Positions 28,588-39,797 of a stretch of DNA of 45,342 bases are shown here, one piece after another. The translations under genes were made by a program, and so were the position numbers. Position 1 is the stretch's first letter; every line of letters starts with the position of its first letter. Origin of the DNA: Burkholderiaceae bacterium (GTDB taxonomy: Bacteria; Pseudomonadota; Gammaproteobacteria; Burkholderiales; Burkholderiaceae); NCBI GenBank assembly GCA_947472645.1, contig CANJBQ010000024.1, forward strand, positions 1 to 45,342, read 5' to 3'. The notes beneath the pieces were generated by a model, which saw only the letters and a list, made by a program, of their open reading frames with translations, was not told the origin of the DNA and did no database searches.

Positions 28588-30420
28588 ATGAATCGCTACC
28601 CTCTTTGGAAATACGCCGTTATAGTTGTTGCTCTTATCATTGGTGTGGTTTATTCCGTTCCTAATTTATTTGGTGAGGTGCCAGCGATTCAGATTGCGCC
28701 TGCTCGTGCAAGCTTAAAAATTGATGGGCATCTTCACGAAAAAATTGATGCCGCTCTTCTAAAAGCAGATTTACTCAAATCTCAAACAGGCTTCGAAGAA
28801 CTCTCCCAAGAAGGGGTGATTCGCATCCGCTTTAACGATACAGACTCACAACTAAAAGCAAAAGATATTATTGAGAAAGAATTAAATCCTGATCAGACTA
28901 GCGCTGACTATATTGTTGCTTTAGCACTCGTTTCAAATACCCCAAAAGGGTTGATGAGCATTAACGCCTTACCGATGCCATTAGGCCTAGATTTAAGAGG
29001 GGGCGTTTATTTCTTGCTAAAAGTTGATATGCAAGGAGCTCTTGAGAAAAAACTGAATGCCTTAGCCACTGATGCGAGAAGTCGTCTTCGAGATAAATCG
29101 ATTCGATATCAAAGTATCGATAAAAAAAATAGTCAACTCTTCATTAAGTTTGCTACTGTCGAAGATGCTAATAAAGCTAAGGATATATTAATCGATGGTA
29201 TTCCTGATATGGTTTTTGAGTCCGAGAAAGGGGTTGATTCATTTTTATTAAAGGGTATTTTTAAACCTGCCTCGATCCAGGCAACTCAAGAGAATGCGTT
29301 AAAACAAAATATTATTACACTGAACAAGCGTGTCAATGAACTTGCAGTTAAAGAACCAGTTATTCAAAAACAAGGTGTTGATCGGATTGTTGTTCAATTG
29401 CCAGGTGTACAAGACACAGCACGTGCAAAAGATATTATTGGCCGAACGGCAACTTTAGAAGCAAGACTTGCAGATCCATTACAGTCGACAATTGGCCCTC
29501 TTGATAGCCCACCCATAGGTATGGATGCTTTTAAATTTGGGGATCGTCAAGGCGTTTTCAAAAAGGGCGTCATTATTACTGGTGATCGTATTATTGATGC
29601 TAGCGCTGGATTCGATCAAAACCAACGTCCTTCGGTCAATCTAACTCTTGATGCCGCAGGTGGACGTGCAATGCAAGAAATGACCAGAGAAAATCTACAA
29701 AAACCGATGGGTATGATTTTGTTTGAAAAAGGGAAGGGTGAGGTTCTTACCATCGCCACGATCCAAGGTGAGTTTGGTTCTAAATTTCAGATTACCGGAC
29801 AACCCACTACTCAAAGTGCCAATGATTTAGCCTTATTACTAAGATCTGGCTCGCTTGCTGCTCCCATGGAAATCATCGAAGAAAGAACGATTGGTCCAAG
29901 TCTTGGTGCCGAAAATATTGAAAAAGGATTTAAATCTTTAGTCTATGGATTTATTGCTATCGCCATCTTTATGCTGGCTTACTATATGTTGTTTGGACTT
30001 TTTTCAGTCGTCGCTCTAGGTGTAAATTTATTATTACTAATTGCTGTTTTATCGATGTTGCAAGCAACCCTTAGCCTGCCAGGTATCGCTGCTATGGCCT
30101 TAGCTTTGGGCATGGCCATTGACTCAAATGTTCTAATTAATGAGCGTATCCGCGAAGAATTACGGCAAGGCACCAATTCACAACTAGCTATATCCACAGG
30201 CTTTGAAAAAGCATGGGCCACGATTTTTGACTCAAACGTTACAACTTTAATTGCTGGTTTAGCTCTACTTGCTTTTGGTTCAGGTCCTATCAAAGGATTT
30301 GCGATAGTGCACTGCCTTGGTATTTTGACGTCAATGTTCTCAGCTGTATTTTTCTCACGTGGATTAGTTAATCTTTGGTATGGCTCCAAGAAAAAACTAC
30401 AATCCGTTTCAATAGGATAG
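28588..30420 (+). CDS. secD: SecD, protein translocase subunit
   Basis: SecD works with SecF to pull secreted proteins out of the SecYEG channel using the proton motive force. The 610-residue protein has an N-terminal membrane segment (about 8-27), the motif LGLDLRGGVYFLLKVDM (about 132-148), a large periplasmic region, and about five C-terminal membrane segments containing LALGMAIDSNVLINERIREELR (at about 508-529). Length is normal for the family. secF starts four bases after the stop. Confidence 0.97.
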   Translation: MNRYPLWKYAVIVVALIIGVVYSVPNLFGEVPAIQIAPARASLKIDGHLHEKIDAALLKADLLKSQTGFEELSQEGVIRIRFNDTDSQLKAKDIIEKELNPDQTSADYIVALALVSNTPKGLMSINALPMPLGLDLRGGVYFLLKVDMQGALEKKLNALATDARSRLRDKSIRYQSIDKKNSQLFIKFATVEDANKAKDILIDGIPDMVFESEKGVDSFLLKGIFKPASIQATQENALKQNIITLNKRVNELAVKEPVIQKQGVDRIVVQLPGVQDTARAKDIIGRTATLEARLADPLQSTIGPLDSPPIGMDAFKFGDRQGVFKKGVIITGDRIIDASAGFDQNQRPSVNLTLDAAGGRAMQEMTRENLQKPMGMILFEKGKGEVLTIATIQGEFGSKFQITGQPTTQSANDLALLLRSGSLAAPMEIIEERTIGPSLGAENIEKGFKSLVYGFIAIAIFMLAYYMLFGLFSVVALGVNLLLLIAVLSMLQATLSLPGIAAMALALGMAIDSNVLINERIREELRQGTNSQLAISTGFEKAWATIFDSNVTTLIAGLALLAFGSGPIKGFAIVHCLGILTSMFSAVFFSRGLVNLWYGSKKKLQSVSIG

Positions 30421-30424
30421 GCAA

Positions 30425-31402
30425 ATGGAATTTTTCCGTATCAAAAAAGATATTCCTTTTATGCGTTATGCATTGGTTCTAAATACCATTTCACTGATTA
30501 CGTTTTTAGCTGCAGTATTTTTTCTTTGGCAACAAGGCCTGAACCTTTCGATTGAATTTACAGGTGGAACTGTGATTGAAGTTCAATATGAAAAAGCAGC
30601 TGAACTTGAAATTGTCCGAAATGCGGTCACAACATTAGGTTATGGTGAGGTAAATGTTCAAAATTTTGGTAGTTCTAAAGACGTCATGATTCGTTTGCCA
30701 TTAATTAAAAATACTGATGGCTCCATCATGTCTTCTGGTGACCAAAGCAAATCAGTTTTCACTAAGCTACAAGAAATTGATAGTTCAGTTCGTTTACAAC
30801 GTGTCGAATATGTAGGCCCTCAAGTTGGTGAGGAGCTCTTATATGGCGGTATTAAGGCGTTGTTGTTTGTGGTGATCGGTATTGTGATCTATTTGTCAAT
30901 CCGCTTTGAATGGAAATTTGCTTTGGCCGGTATCATCGCTAACTTGCATGACGTTATTATCATTCTAGGATTTTTTGCATTTTTCCATTGGGAGTTTTCT
31001 CTGTCCGTTCTGGCGGCAGTCCTTGCCGTACTTGGATACTCGGTCAATGAATCTGTCGTTATTTTTGATCGAATCCGCGAAAATTTCCGTCGTTTTCGCA
31101 AACTCGATACTCCAGACACCATCGATAGCGCAATTACTAGTACGATAAGTAGAACCATCATTACCCACGGTAGTACGCAAATGATGGTTTTATCGATGCT
31201 TTTATTTGGTGGTGCAACGTTACATTATTTTGCCGTAGCCCTTACTATCGGAATTTTATTTGGTATCTATTCCTCCGTATTCGTTGCAGCTGCTATCGCT
31301 ATGTGGTTAGGTGTTAAGCGTGAAGATTTAGTGAAGATAGAAGCGAAAGTAGAAACGGATCAAGCTCGTTTAGATGATCCTAATTACGGGGCGAAAGTAT
31401 AA
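30425..31402 (+). CDS. secF: SecF, protein translocase subunit
   Basis: SecF is the partner of SecD in the Sec membrane complex. The 325-residue protein has one N-terminal membrane segment (about 16-36), the LSIEFTGGTVIEVQYE motif, a periplasmic domain, and five C-terminal membrane segments with GYSVNESVVIFDRIRENFR (about 203-221). Length is normal. It ends the queA-tgt-yajC-secDF run and meets the Bug protein gene tail to tail with three bases between the stops, where a hairpin spans both stops. Confidence 0.97.
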   Translation: MEFFRIKKDIPFMRYALVLNTISLITFLAAVFFLWQQGLNLSIEFTGGTVIEVQYEKAAELEIVRNAVTTLGYGEVNVQNFGSSKDVMIRLPLIKNTDGSIMSSGDQSKSVFTKLQEIDSSVRLQRVEYVGPQVGEELLYGGIKALLFVVIGIVIYLSIRFEWKFALAGIIANLHDVIIILGFFAFFHWEFSLSVLAAVLAVLGYSVNESVVIFDRIRENFRRFRKLDTPDTIDSAITSTISRTIITHGSTQMMVLSMLLFGGATLHYFAVALTIGILFGIYSSVFVAAAIAMWLGVKREDLVKIEAKVETDQARLDDPNYGAKV

Positions 31403-31421
31403 CTATTACTCAGCTGTTATA
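31398..31421. terminator. Weak hairpin across the secF / Bug-protein stops, possible two-way terminator
   Basis: TATAAC (31398-31403) and GTTATA (31416-31421) form a six-base stem with a 12-base loop that spans both convergent stop codons. The plus-strand side is followed by TTTT. The stem is A/T-rich and short, so a role in ending both transcripts is only a suggestion. Confidence 0.25.
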
Positions 31422-32368
31422 TTTTGCTCTTTAATCGTTTTTGCCCAACGCACTGCGTCTTTATCAACAATCTCCTTAAATGCGGCTGACGAACTCGTTG
31501 CTGGCTCTAATCCCTGAGCAGAAAAAATAGTCTTGATTTCCGGATCTGATAAAACATCGCGTATCGCCTGACTTAAACGATTAAATTCTTCAAGGGATAC
31601 TCCTTTGGGGGACATCACCCCAAACCACATTGAGACATCAATATCACCAATTTTTAATTCATTAAATGTAGGTATTTGACTCGCAATCGGATTACGTTTT
31701 TTAGAGCCAATTCCAAGAGCCCTTAACTTTCCTGCCTTAATGTAGTTCATTGATACATGAACAGGTAAGAACATGGCATCAATCTGACTACCTAAAATGT
31801 CCGTCACTGCAGGAGCAGTTCCTCGATAAGGAACGTGCAAAATATTAACTCCAGCAATATGTTTGAGTTCTTCCATACCTAAGTGATGTGGAGTACCAAT
31901 GCCTGGTGACGCATACGTTAATTTACCCGGACTAGCCTTTGCTGCTGCAATAAATTCAGTTGCTGTTTTATAAGGGGAATTGGTTGGCACCACCAAGACT
32001 AAGTCTCCATAAGCGGCAAGTGTCATTGGTGACAAATCGGTTAAGGGATCAAATGTAGCTTTCGGATACAGGGCCCGGTTCATCACAATCGTATTGACGG
32101 TTACTAAAAGAGTTGTGCCATCTGGCTTGGATCTTACAACAGCTTCCGTTCCTATGTTTCCGGATGCGCCCGCACGATTATCAACAATGACGGGTTGCCC
32201 TAATTTCTCTGAGAGTTTAGGTGACAAAGCCCTCGCAATCGTATCTGGGCCTGTACCAGGGGTGAAAGGAACAATCAACTTGATAGGTACGCCTGACTGA
32301 GCAAAAGTCACCGCACTAAGTAAAAAGGTTGTTGCTACAAAAACAGTATGAATTAATTTTTTTATCAT
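31406..32368 (-). CDS. Bug-type tripartite tricarboxylate transporter substrate-binding protein
   Basis: A periplasmic solute receptor of the Bug family, which is greatly expanded in Burkholderiales. The 320-residue protein has a signal peptide (about 1-23, ending AVTFAQS), then the family marks IKLIVPFTPGTGPDTIARAL, VDNRAGASGNIGTEAV, TYASPGIGTPHHLGMEELK and HVPYRGTAPAVTDILGSQID. No TctA/TctB membrane genes are adjacent, so it is an orphan receptor, a common state for this family. The ligand cannot be predicted. It starts six bases after the FAD monooxygenase gene, implying co-transcription and perhaps a related substrate. Confidence 0.9.
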   Translation of the reverse strand: MIKKLIHTVFVATTFLLSAVTFAQSGVPIKLIVPFTPGTGPDTIARALSPKLSEKLGQPVIVDNRAGASGNIGTEAVVRSKPDGTTLLVTVNTIVMNRALYPKATFDPLTDLSPMTLAAYGDLVLVVPTNSPYKTATEFIAAAKASPGKLTYASPGIGTPHHLGMEELKHIAGVNILHVPYRGTAPAVTDILGSQIDAMFLPVHVSMNYIKAGKLRALGIGSKKRNPIASQIPTFNELKIGDIDVSMWFGVMSPKGVSLEEFNRLSQAIRDVLSDPEIKTIFSAQGLEPATSSSAAFKEIVDKDAVRWAKTIKEQNITAE

Positions 32369-32374
32369 TTATAT

Positions 32375-33610
32375 TTATGCCGCTACAGTTTTTTTATCGT
32401 AACCAGCCACATTTTTATAGCGCTGAGTAATCGCCTCCATCTCTGCATGGGAGATGACATCATCAATATGCTTAAAGGGTTTGTCATCGGTACGCTCCCA
32501 AACCTCTCGTAAAATAGCATCTGGTGGATTAATGCGGTTCATTCTGACTACATTACCTGTAGCTTCTAAGCGGACATTCTCATAAAGCTGCAATGCTTTT
32601 TCAACATTACTTTCTTGTACTAAGAATTTTGCTAAAGATTGCGCATCAAGTATTGACTGTCCTGCACCATTAGATCCCCTAGGGTACATCGGATGAGCAG
32701 CATCACCTAACAATGTCACACGACCTCTAGTCCAAAACGGGAGTGGCTCTTGATCAATCATAGGAAACTCTAATATCGATTCCGCTCCACGAATTAACGC
32801 TGGTACATCTAACCAATCAAAATGCCAGTCTTCAAAGGCTCCAATAAAATCTTCTAGTCGTCCTTGTTTGTTCCAATCTCGTTCCAGATGATTAGGTGTC
32901 TCTAATTCAGCTACCCAATTAATCAATTGGCTCCCTTGCCCATCGATATTATTTCTAATTGGGTAAATCACCATTTTCCCTTGAGTTAACCAACCCGCTC
33001 TGACCATGCTAGCCTCAGATAAGAATGGTTTCCATTTGGTGGTGCCTCGCCACATATTGACCCCAGAGTACAAAGGCTTGCCTTCATTTGGGTGAAGCTG
33101 TCTACGTACTACAGAGTGCACGCCATCACAAGCGATGACGGCGTCGCCTTTCACAGTAATTTGCGCTTGGTTATCAGATCTTGATTGTTTAAAATAAGAT
33201 ACGCCACTCATCTCGTCGACACGCAGGCAATCCATCCCCAAATGAAGATGCTCCTTTCCGACTCGTTGCAAGAAAGCATCTAAAAGAACCATCTGCAGAT
33301 CACCGCGATGTATTGAATATTGTGGCCATGCGTAGCCAGCTGATCGACCTGATGGCTCTGCATATATTTTTTGACCAAACCGATTAAAAAATATAGCCTC
33401 TTTTGTCAAAACACCTTTTTTAGAGAGCTCTTCTTCCAATCCAAGACTTTCACATAAAAAACGGCTAGCGTGAGGCAAGATATTAATACCTACACCAACC
33501 GGCTTAATCTCTGACACAGACTCATAAACATCGCAAGAAATTCCTGCATGATGAGCTGCTAAGGCCATCGTTAAACCACCAATTCCAGCGCCGATAATCA
33601 CTAAATGCAT
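32375..33610 (-). CDS. FAD-dependent monooxygenase (salicylate hydroxylase / PhzS-like)
   Basis: A 411-residue group A flavoprotein monooxygenase. It has the FAD Rossmann motif IIGAGIGGL (5-13), the DG motif ACDGVHSVVRRQL, and the second FAD motif LLGDAAHPMYPRGSNGAGQ. These features fit NAD(P)H-dependent hydroxylases of aromatic rings; overall it resembles PhzS-like or salicylate hydroxylase-like enzymes, but the substrate is unknown. The frame is open upstream to 33661; I chose ATG 33610 because the protein then begins MHLVIIGAG, right at the FAD-binding strand. It sits between waaA and the Bug receptor gene on the same strand. Confidence 0.85.
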   Translation of the reverse strand: MHLVIIGAGIGGLTMALAAHHAGISCDVYESVSEIKPVGVGINILPHASRFLCESLGLEEELSKKGVLTKEAIFFNRFGQKIYAEPSGRSAGYAWPQYSIHRGDLQMVLLDAFLQRVGKEHLHLGMDCLRVDEMSGVSYFKQSRSDNQAQITVKGDAVIACDGVHSVVRRQLHPNEGKPLYSGVNMWRGTTKWKPFLSEASMVRAGWLTQGKMVIYPIRNNIDGQGSQLINWVAELETPNHLERDWNKQGRLEDFIGAFEDWHFDWLDVPALIRGAESILEFPMIDQEPLPFWTRGRVTLLGDAAHPMYPRGSNGAGQSILDAQSLAKFLVQESNVEKALQLYENVRLEATGNVVRMNRINPPDAILREVWERTDDKPFKHIDDVISHAEMEAITQRYKNVAGYDKKTVAA

Positions 33611-33679
33611 GTCAACTCCAAATTGAATATCAAAAATTAATGAATCATCACCCACCACCAAAATGATGGATTACATATT

Positions 33680-34990
33680 TTAGTAGTTTAAACCTTTCAA
33701 GGTGTTTTCTGTGGCGCCTTGATGTATTTGTGCATATCCATCACTTAAAGTGGTCATATTATGAATTACCTGAGGTGCTTTTATAAGATTCTCCATACAT
33801 TGCTGAAGTGCAATTTGAATACTGTCTTCAGAATTCCCCCGAATAGGAATAGCGATTCCGGCCATAATCGCATCCTGACAAACTTGCGTAAAGTTATAAA
33901 TTGATGGCCCTAGGATAACTGGCTTACCCAATGAAAGTGGCTCAATTATATTTTGCCCTCCCGTTCCCATGAAAGTCCCTCCCATCAAAACATAATCCGC
34001 ACAGGATAGATAAAACGCCATCTCACCCATTGTGTCGCCAATCAAAACCTCTGATGTCACTTCGCTAGGATCTTTAATTTGACTGCGCTTGGTAAAAGTA
34101 ACTTGTTGACGATGTAACATCTCTTCAATATCTTTAACTCTAGGCAGATGCCGCGGCACAATTAGGAGTAATGGCCGATCGCTAGGCTCAATTTTTTGCC
34201 ACGCATTGATGATGATTTTCTCCTCACCTTCCCTGGTGCTTGCCGCACAAACCACTTGCCTAGATTGCCACAATAATTTCCATTGTTGACCTTGTAAAAT
34301 TTTTTCTTGAGGGAGTGTGACATCAAACTTTAAATTACCCGTCACGACACAATCACTCACTCCAAATAGCTGATAATGCTCTCGGTCCATATTGGTTTGA
34401 GCTAGCACCCTCTGAAAAAGGCCGAAAAGTGTATTACTCAACTTTCCAAATCTAGCGAACTTGAGGCTACTTTTGATTGAGAGTCGGCCATTGATGAGAT
34501 ATATCGGAAATCGATTTCTGGCAAAAAATAGAATACCTGGCCATATCTCTGTTTCCATCAAAATCCCTTTTACTGGGGCATAGTGCCGGTAAAACTGGGC
34601 TATCGGCCAACAAAAGTCATATGGGATATATCGTTGTATTAATTGATGCTGGGTAATTTGTGATGAAAAGATTTGTGCCCCTGCTTGTCTACCTGTTGGA
34701 GTCATATGCGTTAACAAGACTCTTTGACCCCCTGCAATTAGCCTTTCAATCAAAGGTGCTGCAGCTCTTGTTTCGCCAACTGAAACAGCATGTACCCAAA
34801 CTGCATGACGAAAATCATCTTCAACATAAAAACCCAATCGCTCTAAAACATGATGACGATAGCCAGGTTCTTTTTTTCCTTTGTACCATAAGCGCACAAT
34901 CACTAATGGTGCTATCAAATGCCACACGCATTGATAAATCACCATGGTAATCACAAATAAACCCGTCAATGGTTGAGGCTTCTTTAGCAT
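33680..34990 (-). CDS. waaA: 3-deoxy-D-manno-octulosonic acid (Kdo) transferase
   Basis: WaaA (KdtA) adds Kdo from CMP-Kdo to lipid IVA in lipopolysaccharide core synthesis, at the inner membrane. The 436-residue protein has an N-terminal membrane anchor (about 10-33), the catalytic-region motif HAVSVGETRAAAPLIERL (Glu73), ETEIWPG, and a C-terminal GT-B domain with GGTFMGTGGQNIIEPLSLGKPVI. Length is normal. It is 31 bases downstream of purB on the same strand. Confidence 0.95.
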   Translation of the reverse strand: MLKKPQPLTGLFVITMVIYQCVWHLIAPLVIVRLWYKGKKEPGYRHHVLERLGFYVEDDFRHAVWVHAVSVGETRAAAPLIERLIAGGQRVLLTHMTPTGRQAGAQIFSSQITQHQLIQRYIPYDFCWPIAQFYRHYAPVKGILMETEIWPGILFFARNRFPIYLINGRLSIKSSLKFARFGKLSNTLFGLFQRVLAQTNMDREHYQLFGVSDCVVTGNLKFDVTLPQEKILQGQQWKLLWQSRQVVCAASTREGEEKIIINAWQKIEPSDRPLLLIVPRHLPRVKDIEEMLHRQQVTFTKRSQIKDPSEVTSEVLIGDTMGEMAFYLSCADYVLMGGTFMGTGGQNIIEPLSLGKPVILGPSIYNFTQVCQDAIMAGIAIPIRGNSEDSIQIALQQCMENLIKAPQVIHNMTTLSDGYAQIHQGATENTLKGLNY

Positions 34991-35021
34991 TTTTTAAATA
35001 AGCTCAAATAGAGCGTATGTT

Positions 35022-36416
<1,395 letters not shown>

Positions 36417-36445
36417 TTAACATTATCTATTTTATTCTTTATCAT
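36417..36445 (+). promoter_or_regulatory. Sigma-70 promoter of the GST-like gene
   Basis: TTAACA (36417-36422) and TATCAT (36440-36445) are separated by exactly 17 bases, and each matches the consensus hexamer at five of six positions. Transcription would start near 36452, about 27 bases before the ATG, and leave the AGGAAA ribosome site in the transcript. Confidence 0.6.
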
Positions 36446-36478
36446 AGACGACAGAACTTTTTATTTAGGAAAGCATTT

Positions 36479-37093
36479 ATGAAATTAATTGGATCACTCG
36501 CTAGTCCGTTCGTACGTAAATCAAGAATTGCCTTTGCTGAGAAAAAAATTGAACTTGAATTGGTTCTTGAGGATGTTTGGAGCCCAACCACCAAAATGAT
36601 GGAAATGAACCCTTTAGGGAAAGTGCCGGCACTTGTTATGGACGATGGTGGAGTGATGTTTGACTCGAGAGTGATTGTTGAGTATGCAGATGCTTTAAGT
36701 CCAGTAGGTCATCTCATTCCATCGAATGGTAAAGATAAAGCCGCTGTCAAAACCTGGGAAGCATTATGTGATGGAATTTTAGACGCAGCCATATTAATTC
36801 GTCTAGAAAAAACTTGGGTTGGAAGAGAGCAGCATCGAAGCCCCGCTTGGATTGACCGCCAAATGACCAAAATCCATGCTGGCCTGAAATCTATATCTGA
36901 GGGTTTAGGCAACAACCCTTGGTGTTATAACAATCAATTCTGTTTAGCTGACATTGCTGTCGGTTGCGTTCTGAGTTATTTATCATTTCGCTTCCCTGAA
37001 ATTAACTGGCGGGATGAGTATCCTAATTTATCAGCGTTTCATGAAAAGATTAGTCAGCGACCATCTTTCGTAGATACGCAACATCCAGCTTAA
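36479..37093 (+). CDS. Glutathione S-transferase family protein (YibF-like)
   Basis: A 204-residue cytoplasmic protein with the two-domain GST fold: an N-terminal thioredoxin-like domain (about 1-80) containing GSLASPFVRKSRI, NPLGKVPALVMDDG and DSRVIVEYAD, and an all-helical C-terminal domain with FCLADIAVGCVLSYL (about 157-171). The SPFVRK stretch carries the usual catalytic serine position. The pattern resembles E. coli YibF; the substrate is unknown. The frame runs upstream into purB, but ATG 36479 has AGGAAA upstream, follows a good promoter, and gives the normal family length. It ends three bases from the convergent mnmA stop. Confidence 0.9.
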   Translation: MKLIGSLASPFVRKSRIAFAEKKIELELVLEDVWSPTTKMMEMNPLGKVPALVMDDGGVMFDSRVIVEYADALSPVGHLIPSNGKDKAAVKTWEALCDGILDAAILIRLEKTWVGREQHRSPAWIDRQMTKIHAGLKSISEGLGNNPWCYNNQFCLADIAVGCVLSYLSFRFPEINWRDEYPNLSAFHEKISQRPSFVDTQHPA

Positions 37094-37096
37094 TTT

Positions 37097-38233
37097 TTAA
37101 ACAATAATCCCGCCTCCTAGACAAATCTCCCCATCATATAAAACGGCTGATTGTCCTGGAGTTATTGCCCACTGGCTCTGATCAAAAACTAATCGAAACT
37201 CGCCAAAGGCAATATCCTCCAATTTAGTAAAGATTTGGCAGTTGGCATCCGCCTGCCTATACCTTGTCTTTGCACCATAGTGAGCACCTACTTCAGGAGC
37301 ATATCCAGCAACCCAACTGGCATCTTGGGCCTTTAAATTGGCCGATTGCAATAAAGCATGATCATGTCCTTGTACAACCATCAAGACATTGTTCGCCATA
37401 TCTTTACCAGCGACATACCAAGCACCGCCACTACCTTCTTGACTCCCCCCAATACCAATCCCTTTTCTTTGACCAATGGTGTAAAAAGCTAGTCCAATAT
37501 GCTCGCCAATATAGCTGCCCTCAGGAGTTAACATCTGACCAGGCTTGGTTGGTAAGTATTTTCCTAAAAATTCCCTAAACGGTCGCTCGCCAATAAAGCA
37601 GATACCGGTGGAGTCTTTTTTCTTAGCGTTGGGTAAGCCAATTTCTTCTGCGATTTCTCGGACTAAGGTTTTAGGTATTTCTCCTAAAGGAAATAGGACG
37701 CGACTGACTTGCTCTTGATTGAGCCTGTGTAAAAAATAACTCTGGTCTTTTGTTAAATCCAACGCTTTGAGTAACTCAACCCCATTTTCAGTACGGCGCG
37801 TTCTTGCGTAATGACCCGTTGCAATGACATCTGCACCAAGCAACATCGCATGATCCAAAAAAGATTTAAATTTAATCTCAGCATTACATAAAACATCTGG
37901 ATTAGGTGTCCTGCCAGCAGAGTACTCCCTTAAAAAATCAGCAAAAACACGATCTTTATACTCATTGGCGAAATTTACCGCTTCAACATCAATTCCTATA
38001 AGGTCGGCAACTGAGACAACATCAATCCAATCCTGACGCGTAGAGCAATACTCCGAATCGTCGTCATCTTCCCAATTTTTCATGAAAAGACCAATAACTT
38101 CATAACCTTGCTGTTTTAATATCCATGCCGCAACAGACGAATCTACCCCTCCGGACATTCCTACCACTACTTTTGCAGGAGGTTTTATCGTCGGATGAAT
38201 TTGTTGTAAAACTTGTGCGAAATTAGCTCTCAT
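37097..38233 (-). CDS. mnmA: tRNA-specific 2-thiouridylase MnmA
   Basis: MnmA activates uridine-34 with ATP and installs sulfur to form s2U in Lys, Glu and Gln tRNAs. The 378-residue protein has the PP-loop SGGVDSS (27-33), the catalytic Cys116 in [10 protein letters not shown] and Cys212 in [12 protein letters not shown], followed by the C-terminal beta domain with [12 protein letters not shown]. Length is normal. The first 20 residues vary in the family, so the start could be slightly further in. It is divergent from pntAA. Confidence 0.96.
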   Translation of the reverse strand: MRANFAQVLQQIHPTIKPPAKVVVGMSGGVDSSVAAWILKQQGYEVIGLFMKNWEDDDDSEYCSTRQDWIDVVSVADLIGIDVEAVNFANEYKDRVFADFLREYSAGRTPNPDVLCNAEIKFKSFLDHAMLLGADVIATGHYARTRRTENGVELLKALDLTKDQSYFLHRLNQEQVSRVLFPLGEIPKTLVREIAEEIGLPNAKKKDSTGICFIGERPFREFLGKYLPTKPGQMLTPEGSYIGEHIGLAFYTIGQRKGIGIGGSQEGSGGAWYVAGKDMANNVLMVVQGHDHALLQSANLKAQDASWVAGYAPEVGAHYGAKTRYRQADANCQIFTKLEDIAFGEFRLVFDQSQWAITPGQSAVLYDGEICLGGGIIV

Positions 38234-38337
38234 CTTCCCAATATTGTATGATTGTAAGCTTTATTAGAATGAACAAAGTTGAGTTCGTCCTGATGACTTA
38301 AACTATTAGAAGTTTACTTACATTATTGGGGATTAGC

Positions 38338-39471
38338 ATGCGTATTGGTGTGCCTTTAGAGACAAGACCAGGAGAGTTTAGAGTAGCAGCTACTCCTGAA
38401 ACAGTAAAAAAATATATTGCAGCCGGCCATAGTGTGATTGTCGAGTCAAATGCAGGCGTGGCTGCTAGTGTTCCAGACTCTTCCTACCAGGCGGTTGGAG
38501 CAACAATCGGGAATTCTGCAGATGCCCTCGGTTCGGAAATGATTCTTAAGGTGCGAGCACCGACAGCGTCGGAATTGAGCCAAATTCAATCAGGGTCTGT
38601 CCTTATCGGAATGCTCGACCCATTTGATAATCCAACAATTGCGGCCATGGCATCTCAAGGAATTACTGCTTTCGCACTTGAGGCAGCCCCGAGGACAACG
38701 CGTGCCCAAAGTATGGATGTTCTCTCCTCACAAGCCAATATTGCTGGATATAAAGCTGTCATGATGGCAGCGAACTCTTATCAACGCTTTATGCCAATGC
38801 TGATGACAGCTGCTGGAACGGTTAAAGCTGCTCGTGTCCTGATCCTCGGAGCAGGAGTAGCTGGACTTCAGGCAATTGCTACGGCAAAACGCTTAGGTGC
38901 AGTGATCGAAGCTTCTGATGTTCGACCTGCAGCAAAAGAACAAATCGAGTCTTTGGGTGCTAAATTTGTGGATGTACCCTTCGAAACGGACGAAGAAAAA
39001 GAAATTGCAAAAGGTGTTGGGGGATATGCACGTCCCATGCCAGCTTCTTGGATGCAACGTCAATCTGTCCTTGTTGCAGAGCGAGCAAAGCAAGCCGATA
39101 TCGTCATTACAACCGCATTAATCCCTGGAAGAAAAGCGCCAATGTTGCTGGCTTCAGAGACTGTCGCTCAAATGAAACCGGGTTCAGTGATCGTTGATTT
39201 AGCCGCTGGTAAAGGCGAGAATGGGTCTGGTAACTGCCCCCTCACTGAGGCTGACCAAATTGTAGTTAAACACGGTGTCACCATTATTGGATTGAGTAAT
39301 CTCCCGGCGATGGTCGCAGCGGATTCTTCTGCGTTGTATGCTCGGAACATTTTAGATTTTATGAAACTCATCGTTACTAAAGAGGGTGGTCTTGCTATCC
39401 CAACGGATGATGATATTGTCACTGCTTGCCTAATGTGTCAAAACGGCAATGTGATTCGAACCAACACTTAA
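38338..39471 (+). CDS. pntAA: NAD(P) transhydrogenase subunit alpha, part 1
   Basis: This subunit carries the NAD(H)-binding domain I of the proton-translocating transhydrogenase, which drives NADPH formation from NADH. The 377-residue protein starts [20 protein letters not shown]. It contains the NAD-binding [28 protein letters not shown] (at about 168-195) and the [13 protein letters not shown] block. The frame is open four codons further to TTG 38326; ATG 38338 is preferred because it has GGGGAT just upstream. It lacks the membrane part found in single-chain PntA; that part is the next gene. Confidence 0.95.
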   Translation: MRIGVPLETRPGEFRVAATPETVKKYIAAGHSVIVESNAGVAASVPDSSYQAVGATIGNSADALGSEMILKVRAPTASELSQIQSGSVLIGMLDPFDNPTIAAMASQGITAFALEAAPRTTRAQSMDVLSSQANIAGYKAVMMAANSYQRFMPMLMTAAGTVKAARVLILGAGVAGLQAIATAKRLGAVIEASDVRPAAKEQIESLGAKFVDVPFETDEEKEIAKGVGGYARPMPASWMQRQSVLVAERAKQADIVITTALIPGRKAPMLLASETVAQMKPGSVIVDLAAGKGENGSGNCPLTEADQIVVKHGVTIIGLSNLPAMVAADSSALYARNILDFMKLIVTKEGGLAIPTDDDIVTACLMCQNGNVIRTNT

Positions 39472-39482
39472 TTAGGAACATC

Positions 39483-39797
39483 ATGGAAATTAGTCACGGA
39501 GTATATAACCTCATTATTTTTGTATTGGCGATCTACGTGGGTTATCACGTTGTTTGGACAGTAACGCCGGCATTACATACCCCCTTAATGGCGGTTACAA
39601 ATGCGATTTCAGCGATTATTGTGGTCGGCGCGATGCTTGCTGCGGCTCTAACTGTTGGCCCACTTGGCAAATTCATGGGCACGATGGCGGTTGCACTTGC
39701 TGCAGTCAATATTTTTGGTGGTTTTTTAGTCACGAAACGAATGCTTGAAATGTTTAAGAAAAAAGATAAAAAAGTTAAGTCAGGAGAATCAGCATGA
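39483..39797 (+). CDS. pntAB: NAD(P) transhydrogenase subunit alpha, part 2 (membrane)
   Basis: This is the membrane part of the alpha subunit (domain II), coded separately from the NAD-binding part. The 104-residue protein has three to four hydrophobic segments between residues 6 and 85, with [18 protein letters not shown] and [23 protein letters not shown] sequence, and a lysine-rich tail. The frame extends upstream to 39426 inside pntAA; ATG 39483, 11 bases after the pntAA stop, gives the normal start [10 protein letters not shown]. Its stop overlaps the pntB start (ATGA). Confidence 0.94.
   Translation: MEISHGVYNLIIFVLAIYVGYHVVWTVTPALHTPLMAVTNAISAIIVVGAMLAAALTVGPLGKFMGTMAVALAAVNIFGGFLVTKRMLEMFKKKDKKVKSGESA

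Noticed and set aside
29982..30389. A 135-codon open frame on the minus strand inside secD
   Set aside because: It is antisense to well-conserved secD codons for membrane segments, has no ribosome site and no recognisable protein; a shadow frame.
38299..38316. Inverted repeat TAAACT-N6-AGTTTA before pntAA
   Set aside because: Short and A/T-rich; no convincing promoter could be placed beside it, so an operator call is not supported.
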